A stretch of 23,884 nt of DNA from positions 32,153,682-32,177,565 of the forward strand of contig NC_049981.1 in assembly GCF_000003815.2 (NCBI RefSeq), given 5' to 3'. Position numbers and translations under genes: made by a program. Shown one piece after another: positions 14,777 through 23,884 of this stretch. Under the pieces are notes generated by a model that worked only from the letters and a program-made list of their open reading frames with translations, ran no database searches and was not told where the DNA came from. How positions within the stretch are numbered: position 1 is the stretch's first letter; each line of letters opens with the position of its first letter. This DNA comes from Branchiostoma floridae. Lineage: Eukaryota; Chordata; Leptocardii; Amphioxiformes; Branchiostomatidae.

Positions 14777-17189
14777 GTGTTTATTTCGACATTTACGAAC
14801 TGAACATTACTGCGCTGCAGTTTTATGTGGAACATGACTAATTTTAAACGTTCAAATGTTTGTACAGTTTCAAAATTTCTTATTAAATTCCCATAGGTGC
14901 TCAATGAGTTCATGCCTTTTCTGTATGTTCCCTACCGTTTCATTAGTTCAACAGCGACTTACATGCAGTCTAACAGAACATATGGGGATGTTAGACTAGG
15001 CCATTAACAGCTGTAGGATAAATAGAAGATAGACAATAAAGGAACGATAAATGCCTGTCACATAAATATCTTTGTGCGGGACAAATCTGACCAGTTAGCC
15101 TGGTGCATCATGATATCCAAGCACAAAGAGCGGGGAGGTTAGAACAATGTTATTCCAACTGACTGACTGAGTGAAGCTGAATAACAGTGCAACGTTGAAA
15201 CTTTGATCGCAAGTTTCGCACGGAAACATAATCCTACCTGAGTATGACGAAATCCATAACAAGTTGGAGCCTTCCTTGCCAACAGACGGTGGTTATGTCA
15301 GCTACGTCACGATACTAGGCATAGAGGCGCACAAGGTTGACGTTACCATGACGACCATGTTACCATGTTCTTTGTGAATCATGACTCGGCAGGTTTTGTT
15401 GCATGTAGCCTGGTTGCTGGCTGTCAGTGTAACTTTTTTTTGCGTTTTGTCCCCACCCAAACGTCACAAATGTTAAACCCTCTAATATTATGAACAAAAT
15501 TGTCTATAGTATAGACTAATGTTATATATCAGCAGCGGCAGCAGCATCAGGATAGTATAGACAGAGTTTATATCATACCGCTCCAACTGACAACACGAAG
15601 GAAGTGCGAGTGTCTATTTATTTTACACTTGGAATATCGATAAAGTTTTGAATTGTAAAGGCTATAGCGTTACATAATGGGAAAATGCAGCAGTGTAGCG
15701 GGGTTCAGATTATACAGTTAATATCCTAAATAGCCACATCGGTCAGACAGACTGCACAGCCTGCTGCTGAAAACCTGAAGTTCTACATTTCTCACAATTA
15801 ACAACCAGCCAGCAATAACTGTGGCCTTCCTGAGGTATAAGGTGGAAGTTCTGTCAGCAGTATCACAGTAACAGCCACAGAGGCACGAAAACTAGACTTT
15901 ACGAAGACCAGAGTTTACGTTTTGGTTATGAATAAGGGAGTTGTGTTCAACCTGGCCTATTGATATGACCTTTCACGAGTAGCCATGACACTTCCCCCAA
16001 CACAAGGTCCAACATGAAATATTAGTAGTAGTGGACAGGATTATTTTGTTCCATGGAGACTACAAATATTTCAATGAAACAATTGCACCGCTTTATAGTC
16101 ATAGTATTAACTTCAACTTATCTACGTACACAATTAATTATTTATCTAATATGTATAGTTGATTATAATAAAGAATGTTATTCGTCCTGCTCATTTACGA
16201 ATAATGATATGCACCGTTTGAGTTCTGACTACATGGATTTCAAGAAACATGAACAGGTACGGAGAGCTTTTTCTATTACAGCACAGGTGGGGAAACGTCC
16301 TGCAATGAAGCTATCATCATGCATGTATTGAGTGTAACATCACTGTGTAAAAGCTGATGATGGTTTTTACATTATAATCGGCCAAGAGTTTGTGACACAG
16401 CATACTACAGCACTGTGGAAATGTAAATCGTAAATTTTGAAGCATTTAGGTCAAGAAATCATTATTGGACAATCACATTCTATTCCTTAATAACACGCGC
16501 TTTCAGGATACAAATGTGACTGTTTAAATGTTTCAGCCTGTAATCCAGATGGTTTCAGCATTTCATATAATATTGTCACTGTGTACGACAGCTGGGGTAT
16601 TGAAGAGCCCTGCAACCCAAAACTCTAAGACGGAGTCGTTTTTTTTTTTAAATGTCTGTCTCTCCACAGAATTAAATACCGAGTAGTAAACAGCAACCAC
16701 TAGACTCAATAAAGCATTCATGCCTGCCAGTAAATTTAAAACTACAGTAAGGACTGTTTTCAAATAGACGTGTTTTTCGCGCCAGGTAAGCGAGCCAATA
16801 AAACACCAGTCTGGCAGGTTGACCCCAAGGTCACCACCAGGTGTGACGTCATGGAACAAAGGTAGGACCGCTGACGGCGCCACAGGTGTTTACAAATTGC
16901 GTGCACAGGGACGAACCATGTTTGCTTTATAGAGGGGTGTTTTTCTGTGTAACGGGCTTTAAACAGCCGAGACAAAAACAACGTTTGGTTAAGATTGACA
17001 ATAAAGATATGCAAGACACTGTCTAAAACATGGGAGACTAGCAGGAACTGTCCTCCGTCTATCCATTTTTTTTCATTGTGCATGAATACTAGTTTAACAT
17101 TTAATTGAAAATTCGAGGTAAGCAAGTTGCGTGTGTTGAATGACAGTTACAAACTTCAGCATCCAATAACCAACTTACGCCTGTATGTT
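14777..17189. other. Intergenic region without recognised genes
   Basis: AT-rich sequence with scattered short open frames on both strands. None shows splice support, a recognisable domain or a paralogous copy. A minus-strand frame at 16563-16883 has a hydrophobic run but no conserved motif. I see no RNA gene. Confidence 0.5.
15035..15040 (+). terminator. Candidate polyadenylation signal AATAAA
   Basis: First canonical AATAAA after the gene A stop, about 1.04 kb downstream; a variant ATTAAA occurs at 14882-14887. Either could end the transcript. No transcript evidence is available here. Confidence 0.3.
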
Positions 17190-17204
17190 AACGCTGTGCT
17201 GCTG

Positions 17205-17260
17205 TGATTGGCTGGAGTTGGGGGCGTGCCCAAAATAGATCTGCGTCACCAGGAAGTGTC
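17205..17260. promoter_or_regulatory. Cluster of promoter-type motifs upstream of gene B
   Basis: Inverted CCAAT (GATTGGCT, 17206-17213), GC/KLF box GGGGGCGTG (17220-17228), CRE-like GCGTCACC and ETS-like CAGGAAGTG (17250-17258) lie within about 55 bp. This density is typical of a TATA-less promoter. It is 1.35 kb before the gene B ATG and outside the duplicated unit seen for gene A, so it could serve an upstream untranslated exon of gene B. Inference from motifs only. Confidence 0.3.
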
Positions 17261-17609
17261 TCTGGAAGGCTGACCGTGTAATAACGCTCTCTTGTAGTTT
17301 GCTTTAATACTGCAAGCAATTATCGTATTTATCACAAGCATGACTAACCGTTGGTTAATGTTTAATCCTGGACGAACCAAGTGGCGGGTAAACTTATCAA
17401 ACTTTTCCTAGTGAAAAGTTTCAACGAGAAGGAAGTAGAGAGAAACTGCTGTGTTACACAGTGCGCAATGTATAACATAACATTACATTGTTGTTATGAC
17501 TAGACAACTACAAGGTTGTAGGCTATTGTTCCTCTCCCACCTACTCCCTCCCGTGATCTTTAGAACATGAACTCGTCCCTTCTCCTGGGCGGACATTTTC
17601 CTCAAGGAA

Positions 17610-17629
17610 CACACCTGGGCACAGGTGTG
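17610..17629. repeat. 8-bp perfect inverted repeat with two E-boxes
   Basis: CACACCTG-GGCA-CAGGTGTG is a perfect hairpin of 8-bp arms and a 4-base loop. It contains E-boxes CACCTG and CAGGTG. It lies between the motif cluster at 17205 and gene B, and may be a bHLH or Snail/ZEB binding site. Confidence 0.5.
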
Positions 17630-18005
17630 CCGAGCAGACCAGGTAACCTTAAATTTATATCTGTTATACCGTAGTTAAGTTAATGTATACAGGACGTAAT
17701 TGAGGCTCAGTTAAACTTCTAGGAGGGCTCAAATCGTTTCTCTTCTTGTTACAGCGGCCAGTCAGTTGTAATAGTCGGTTGGCACCTCTTCTGTAACCCA
17801 ACTTACCAACTTTGGTTAGTCAGGTGACCCTGGCGGTATTGGAGACTACGGTAAACAGAAATGGTAAGGTCGTCTGTGAACGGATTTAAAGGAAGTCAAC
17901 AACGTAACAAAAATGTGTGTCATGATGAAGATAGGGCAGGGTGTATTTATCAAAGCTATTTTATTTTTGTACCTAGACAGTTGTGCCTCACATATATCCA
18001 AGCCT

Positions 18006-18599
18006 TAACGATCAAAGTAAATCTTTCAAGGAAGGAATACGTAGATGTTAATAAGGTTGGATTCCACTACAAAGCCACGTTACGTAGTTTTTACAACTGT
18101 ATTTAAGCTGTTCAGGACGAGATTAGTAGGGGTGCAACAACATCTGTGTATCGCCGTTTGGGGTACTGAGTATGGCGGTACGTTTGTGTTAGTCACAAGA
18201 TGGCGGACACTCCTGTAGGACCCGCCCGTTCCAAGGTCCACAGGGCCAAAGTACTGCTCCGTTTGGACCTTGGTAGCACTTACTAGTAGCCTACAGATTT
18301 TGTGTACTAGTGCGTGGTGGCTACTAGACGGCATGATATATGCTGAATTTCTTCAGTTCAGTTCATCCTCTAAGTGGTGACACCAGGATTTCCGCAAAGT
18401 GTGTACGGTTTTCTTAGCACGCATGACGTCTACTACATCATGACTCCATTCTAACGGTAGATATCACCTACATAACGTACCGATTGCCTCCCCATTATAA
18501 CACCGCAGTCTGGAATGTCTTCTATCCAGCCCAGCATACAGGGACTCTGACCTTCCTGATCGGACGTCACAACTTATCTGACGTCATTTGTTAATCGCC
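18006..18599 (+). promoter_or_regulatory. 5' flank of gene B, paralogous to 1-596
   Basis: Alignable with the window start over its whole length at an offset of about 18,005 bp. It conserves the YY1-like element (18197-18206), the 10-bp inverted repeat (18231-18273), the 28-codon upstream ORF (18200-18286) and the CRE palindrome (18579-18586). The left border of the duplicated unit may lie at or just before 18006. Confidence 0.55.
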
Positions 18600-21500
18600 A
18601 TGGAAACAGGTGAGTCACATTCTTCATATTCACTTCAAAGCCATTGTTAGGTGCAAATAGGCTAATGAAATTTTATCCTAAAGGTCCGGTCCATCTTAGT
18701 TCATTAATCGTACTTATTTTGACTCATGATAAGCCGCAATACTTTCACTTTCACCCCAATCCTCACCTTTATTCTAGTTTACCGACTTGTTACTGTTGCA
18801 TATCAAGATTTCTAGATAATGATAATCAACAACACCCCAATATATAAAATGACCAAAAGGATTCAAACTTTTGAAACACAAACAAATAGAACAAACAAAT
18901 AAATTGACATTGCGAACATGTTACGCTGTTCCCTACCAGGTCCTTGTGTTGTCCTCCTGCACGCAGCAGAGGATGGGGAGTTCGTCAGGAGGCTGGTGGA
19001 GAAGCTGATGGGTCTGGACTGGGATTACAGTCTACCCCAGACAGACATCTCCTGTCAGCAGGTCACAGGCACTCCCGGTGACGTCAGCCGCGCACAGCTC
19101 ACGTCCACACTGACCCTCGGCAGCGTGAAACTTGTCGTGCCCGTGATCAGCAGACACCTGCTCGCTGACCAGTCCTCGCTCACGGTCGGACTGGAAACTG
19201 CTGTGAGGAACAACAAGCCTCGATACGTCATTTGGCTGGACCAGAACAAGGATGACTTCCGTGAGTTCGGCACGTTAGTCAGCCGGCAGTACCCAACCCT
19301 GGAGGCGCCGGCCAGGCGGGTCCAGCGGGACAGGGTTGAGGAGACGATGCCCGACAGTTATCGTGGCAGTGGTATGCAAGGCATCGCCTGGGATGTGCGT
19401 GACGCGCTCTGCAGACAAACAGGTGAGGATGGACATATCATGGCTGGGACATAATGTAATCAGTGGACTGTAGAAACAACCGTACAATCTCGTCAAGTCT
19501 GTCGTATAAATTAATTATTTTCATCTTATATCACTATACGTGGAAAAACCTGTGGGGTAGGTTCTTCTTTGCTTGAATATGTGGACGGCTTCTTAACTGA
19601 AATGTGATCAGCAGTGATGACCCCTTTGCTCTGATGTAAGGCTAACAACAGAAGTTGAGGGCTAACAACAGAATTACAGGTGTTCCTGTACGGTTGTTTT
19701 GTTTACAGAAATTTACTTTTGCCGTGAATGCATTTCTTTGTCGTATGGAATTATCTACACATCTTCCTCAACTAATATAATGTCTCTACAAAGTCCGAAG
19801 CAAGTTAGACTGACGTGTGCCGTTTGTCTGTCCATCTCCACAGGTGAGCTGAGTAGGCCGTGCTCTCAGGCCTTGTACGCCACTCGTGAGTTCCTGGCTG
19901 ACAACATGAACCTCCCAGCTGTTGTCACGCGGCTGGAACAGGAGAACCAGCTGAGTCCGGCTGAGGTCCGGGATATCCAGGTAAGGTAAATGGTGGAAGC
20001 GACAATTGTAAGAGTCGGGATAACAACATCACTGCCACATGTACTTCACATTCATACAGTTTTATGGGATTTGGATACGTCCGCCTTGATTTGTATTTAC
20101 ACAATGTTCCCTAGATGGGCCGCAGCAGCTCTCACTTCTGAATAAATAAAACTATTGGTGTTTCTTTCGGAGCCATCCAATACACAATACCACAGACTTT
20201 ATGATATGTTTCTATAATAAAATTGCGATAAGTTTCTAAATTTTATGTACGGGCGCTGTAAATGTGTAGTTTGGTCAACAAAACGGTGTGAACTAAGAAA
20301 GAAAGCCAATACGAGGTTTCATCATACTTTCTAGACTAGACTATATCTCCAGAGTAATAAGCTGTTGTTCGTCGGTAGACCTAAAAGCCATTTGCATTCG
20401 TTTGATAAGTGTATTAAGTATATGGTTTAAAATTATTTGAATTAATAAATCTATAAATAATATGGTTTAATAATTATAGACATCGTCAGCAAACACAATT
20501 ATGATTGACAGTTACAGGGTAAGTAGTCACACCCCTTCAAGTGTTACTGTGAAAGTGTTTCAACTTTGCAAAATAAGAAACGACGTCAAAAGTTGCAAAA
20601 ATATTTACTGTACTTTTAATCAAAGCTGCCAGGTGTCGCTTATTGTAGATACCAAAACTGTGCTCGAACACAACTACGAGCACCTTACTTCTATTATGGC
20701 ACTTTTCAACAATTGATACATTAGAATGGAATAGACAGATATTTGCAATTTTCTAGGCTAGCAACATACGCAGCACATACTGAAATGCGTGATACAGAAT
20801 ACGCGGTACACGTAAGTGTGGTCTTGTTGAATGAAATTGCACCCTATACGTGTTGATTAGCAATGATCAATTGACTATATACTTGAGCATGACTAGTATA
20901 ATTGTGTACCTGTATGTTAACATATATGTATAAGCTCACCTAGTTCGTGCTCTTTATAACGTGCTGATCAAAACCTAACAAGCGCAGATAAAAGATACAA
21001 TACGAAGGGCGGTTATACCGGCTATATAGATACAGAATACATGCAGTTGTTACTGTGAGCTCACACCACCCCTGCCGATGTTCCCTCCCCCAGGCGGAGC
21101 CGACACCAGTAAGCAGGGGGGAGCGGTTGGTAGAGATGCTGGGGGACAGGAGTCGTCAGGAGCCGTACGACTGGTTAGTGCGGGTCCTGCGGGAGGAAGG
21201 ACAGGACTTCCTGGCGGAGGAGATGGAGGAACAGGAGCGGCTCCGGGAGCGGTTCTTCGGCATCGGGGAACAGCAGGCGGCACAACCTGGTCAGCAAACG
21301 GCACAGAGGGAACATTTCACACAGCAAAGTCAAGGTTGGCACAGCTATGACTTAATATCAATACCTCTATTAAACGTTTACAATATCGGATTTAGTAGTT
21401 CCAGTGGTCTAAATATTTCGTACCTCGGGAAAAAAAATGTGAATTTTAAGTGATTCCTTATGTATTCAAACATCAATATCTCTACATCTCTTTCTCTAAC

Positions 21501-23637
21501 ATACAGTTACAATTGGAATATTTCTAGGTCTACTAGATGTCAAAATTATTTTGTTATCTCGGATTAAAACTAAGGATCATGTCTTTTTATCCAATTCGCA
21601 AGTCTTCAGAAGGATATTATATGACGTTAATGGGATTTTCTAAATTTGAGAATATCCGGCGATATTCAGTTCCGAGATTGGAACTAACAGTTATTTCATT
21701 TGGGGGCATCTTTCATATCTCAAATATCCATCAGGTATCTTCTGCTTTCATGAAGATACTATGCCATCTCGGACCCTTCATAAAGGAGACAGCAGTAATT
21801 TTATGTAGCTGTGTGCTACACTTGTATGCTGTCATTTGTATTTGTCGTACTTATGTGTCAGTTTCTATTCAAGAAACCATGCAGAAACATATACTTTATC
21901 CCGGTACGTATGCGGATGACGTCACAACACCTTCCGAAGTCAAGTGTGTGATTCTGGGACTGACGGAGGCAGGGAAGACCAGTCTGCTCAACTGTATGAT
22001 GAAGGGTCAAGGTCACGTGGAGACTGAGACTAACAGAACCATCGGTGTTGACGTCATCACTTACCATGACAACAAGAATAACGTCAAGTACGAGATGTAT
22101 GACTTCGGAGGTCACCAGATCTACCACTACACGCACCGGTTCTTCCTGACACGTCAGGCCATGCACATCCTCAATGTAGACCTGCCAGGATACAAGTCAG
22201 AAGAGTTCCAGGAACGAGTGGGAACGTGGCTAACATCCGTGACTTCCCACGTGTTCAACCCGGCTATCCTTGTTGTAGGAACCAAAGTCGACCTGTTCCC
22301 GCCAGGCAAGGTCGAGGAGATGATAGCAGCAGCTTGTTCCTCCATCCAGAGAGACATCCAGGCCACTGAGAGTAAAATACAAACCAAGCTGAACGAAGAG
22401 ATCCAACTCTGTCAGAAGGCGGTGGATGCAGCGGACGGCAAATCAGACCTTACCGGACCTTTCTACGGTCTCACAAGAGACGACATCTTGACCAAGAAAG
22501 AGTCACTGGAGAAGTTACTCGACGGACGACCCAAAGGTCTGTTAAACGTACAGGTTATCCCGGTCAGCAGCAAGACGTTCCAGGGTATTGAAGCTCTGTG
22601 CGACAAGATGGCAGAAATGGTGAAGGACGAGCGATTGTTCCCTGCTGCCCGCCAAGAGCTGCCGACTTCCTGGACGAAACTGTCAGAAAACATCAAGACT
22701 TCAGTACGGCCGTACCTTCATGTCAGGGATTGTCAGGACGTCGGAGCAGCTACAGGGATGAAGGAGTCAGACGTTCTGAACGCACTCAGCTATCTGCACG
22801 TGACCGGACAGATCCTGTTCTACAACCACATCAGGGGGATGGAAGATCTGGTCTTCCCGGACCCAACCATCATCCTCACACTCTTCAAGCAGATCTTCAG
22901 GCATGACCTACCGGTATATCTGGACAGCATAGCAGAGTCTCTCTCTGAACATACCAGAGCGCAGTTTGCTGAAGACAGGGCGTCCTTCCTGAAGACGGGC
23001 AGGGCAAGTGATCGTTTCATGAAGAACCTGCTTGGAGACAACATTGCCACCTTCAACAGTCTCCTTCCCCTGATGAAGCACTTCGGCCTGTGTTACTCAG
23101 GGTCGGTAATCTTTCCAACAGAGCTTCCTGCCGCCCAGCCTGGCGAGGTGGCGCGCTGCTGGCCAGAGGTTGTGCCATCAGGCGGAGAGGAGATCTCTGT
23201 TACTATAGAGTACAGCCAAGAGCCTCCTCTGGGTCTACCGGAAACCATGGTCTCCCGTATCCTGTCCATGGAGCAGACCACACGCCGTCTCCTCACCAAG
23301 GACACAGTTGTCGTTCATGTTGGAGAGAACTCAGAAGACGTCATGTACCGCCATTTCCCTACAAGAGAAGAAATCCGGATCCGGGGAGAGCCGGAGAAGG
23401 CGTGGCGCCAGGCTCAGACGGTAGCGAGGGTGATGGAGGCCTGTTGGGACGAGTTTCCTGCCTTGTACTTCAGTAACAGTGTTGGAAGCGGAGAAACAGC
23501 AAAGTCGCTTACTATAGAGGCTGTGAGGCGTCACGTGCCGGGTGACTTGTTGAGGATGTCTGAAGGAAACTGGGAACGGCCAGTCGAACTTCCTGACGTC
23601 AGAACGTCGAAGGATGTTGTTGGCAAGTCCTTCATCG
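18600..23637 (+). CDS. Gene B: tandem paralog of gene A, 5' part only (TIR-CARD-ROC-COR)
   Basis: Exons 18600-18609, 18940-19422, 19844-19980, 21094-21334 and 21874-23637 follow the same borders and phases as gene A exons 1-5, giving 878 codons plus one base before the donor ATCG|GTAAGC. The death-domain exon should lie beyond 23884. Exon sequence is near-identical to gene A, with most codons unchanged, while introns carry indels. Compared with gene A it has one extra codon net in exon 2, a single intact CARD exon 4 and a full COR domain. Whether the ZU5-UPA-glycosyltransferase half follows cannot be seen. Confidence 0.8.
18940..19422 (+). CDS. Gene B exon 2: TIR-like domain
   Basis: Acceptor CCCTACCAG, donor ACAG|GTGAGG, phase 1 in and out. 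It encodes the same TIR-like pattern as gene A exon 2. Differences cluster after the first helix (GLDWDYS for DLYAGYS) and near the end (DSYRGSGMQG for GSGVRWMEG); the VKLVVPVIS strand and GLETAV helix are unchanged. Confidence 0.6.
19844..19980 (+). CDS. Gene B exon 3: first half of CARD
   Basis: Same length (137 nt) and phases as gene A exon 3. It encodes ATREFLADNMNLPAVVTRLE with LSPAEVRDIQ. The second half of the exon is nearly identical to gene A; the first third has several replacements (LSRPCSQALYAT for LRRPCWQALLDT). The preceding intron has a short direct repeat GCTAACAACAGAA at 19641 and 19661. Confidence 0.7.
19981..21093 (+). other. Intron 3 of gene B
   Basis: It contains one copy of the intron block that is repeated in gene A (about 20535-20660) and no truncated exon 4 copy, so it probably represents the ancestral arrangement. 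Nothing else is recognised. Confidence 0.5.
21094..21334 (+). CDS. Gene B exon 4: second half of CARD plus Gln-rich linker
   Basis: Acceptor CCTCCCCCAG; phase 0 in, phase 1 out; donor CAAG|GTTGGC. It encodes ERLVEMLGDRSRQEPYDWLV and REEGQDFLAEEM, then a linker with GEQQAAQPGQQTAQ. Length equals gene A exon 4. Confidence 0.7.
21874..23637 (+). CDS. Gene B exon 5: ROC GTPase and complete COR domain
   Basis: Acceptor TATTCAAG|AA; phase 1 in and out. The frame is open further upstream to 21537, but the phase of exon 4 fixes the start at 21874. ROC motifs: GLTEAGKT (319-326, with Leu where gene A has Gln), DFGGH, TKVD and VSSK. The COR continues past YSQEPPL with GLPETMVSRILSMEQTTRRL and on to ALYFSNSVGSGETAKSL, about 96 residues missing from gene A, before rejoining at AVRRHVPGDLL. 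The 'P.GL....SRIL' stretch is typical of COR-B. It is expected to bind GTP and dimerise. Confidence 0.85.
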
Positions 23638-23884
23638 GTAAGCATGACAGGCGTCTTTATCCAAAGAAATCTTATAGGTTATAGGTTTTAGGTTATAGGT
23701 TACGTTGTTTGGTGAAAGTGGATATTGATAGAAAAAAAGGTTCCTTCGTCGCATCTTCAACAACAATGTTCCTTGACCCCTTTTGTCCACATTCAAAATT
23801 CCCCTAGTGTCGTGAGAATTAGTCTCTACCAGACTCCGGGTCGCTGGCAAACCGTATAAATGGAATAAATAGAGGAGTAAGCTG
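23638..23884 (+). other. Start of gene B intron 5 (runs off the window)
   Basis: It begins with the consensus-like donor GTAAGC. A short TTATAGGTT tandem repeat lies at about 23672-23702. The rest partly matches gene A intron 5. The next exon, expected to encode the death domain, is not reached. Confidence 0.55.

Noticed and set aside
16053-16331. Plus-strand 92-codon open frame in the intergenic region
   Set aside because: Composition is AT-driven and no motif or flanking splice signal supports coding.
16563-17125. Two overlapping minus-strand open frames, one with a hydrophobic stretch
   Set aside because: They lack splice-site support, conserved motifs and a paralogous copy. The hydrophobic run arises from T/A-rich DNA read on the other strand.
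21537-21873. Open frame upstream of the gene B ROC exon, as if coding began at 21537
   Set aside because: The CARD exon phase and a good AG at 21872-21873 place the exon start at 21874. The upstream codons match gene A intron 4, which is not open there.

Overview
The window is metazoan genomic DNA. It is intron-rich, with GT-AG introns, and its domain mix (TIR-like, CARD, ROC-COR GTPase, death domain, ZU5-UPA, GT4 glycosyltransferase) fits the expanded, shuffled innate-immunity repertoire of an invertebrate deuterostome. My best guess is amphioxus (Branchiostoma). Intronic minisatellites that carry splice sites fit that guess, but no species marker is visible.

Layout. Positions 1-596 are the 5' flank of gene A. 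Gene A (597-13993, + strand) can be read as 15 coding exons whose splice phases all agree: 5376 coding nt, 1791 codons plus a TAG stop. Domain order is TIR-like, CARD, ROC GTPase, COR (C-terminal half deleted), death domain, short linker, ZU5-UPA (related to the FIIND of NLRP1/CARD8/PIDD1), Ser/Asp-rich and basic linkers, GT4-type glycosyltransferase, charged tail and a C-terminal -CSLL CaaX box. The bridge between the death domain and the ZU5 half rests on a 62-nt exon (7206-7267) that fixes the phase on both sides.

Positions 13994-18005 are mostly non-genic. They hold a LINE reverse-transcriptase 3' remnant, a degraded downstream copy of the gene A tail, a polyA signal candidate and a possible promoter cluster. 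From about 18006 the sequence is a tandem paralogous copy of the window start. Gene B (18600-23637, running off the window) repeats exons 1-5 of gene A and still has the full COR domain.

Regional oddities are mostly tandem duplications that copied splice sites: two broken copies of the CARD exon in intron 3, a duplicated start of the ROC exon in intron 4, a nine-copy 131-bp array carrying the ZU5 exon acceptor, a duplicated UPA exon start in intron 8, and a duplicated tail after the stop.

Working model (inference): gene A encodes a membrane-anchored signalling scaffold. The TIR, CARD and death domains would recruit partners, the ROC-COR would act as a nucleotide switch, and a glycosyltransferase fused behind a ZU5-UPA module could be the effector. 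I cannot name an ortholog, so gene symbols are left empty.
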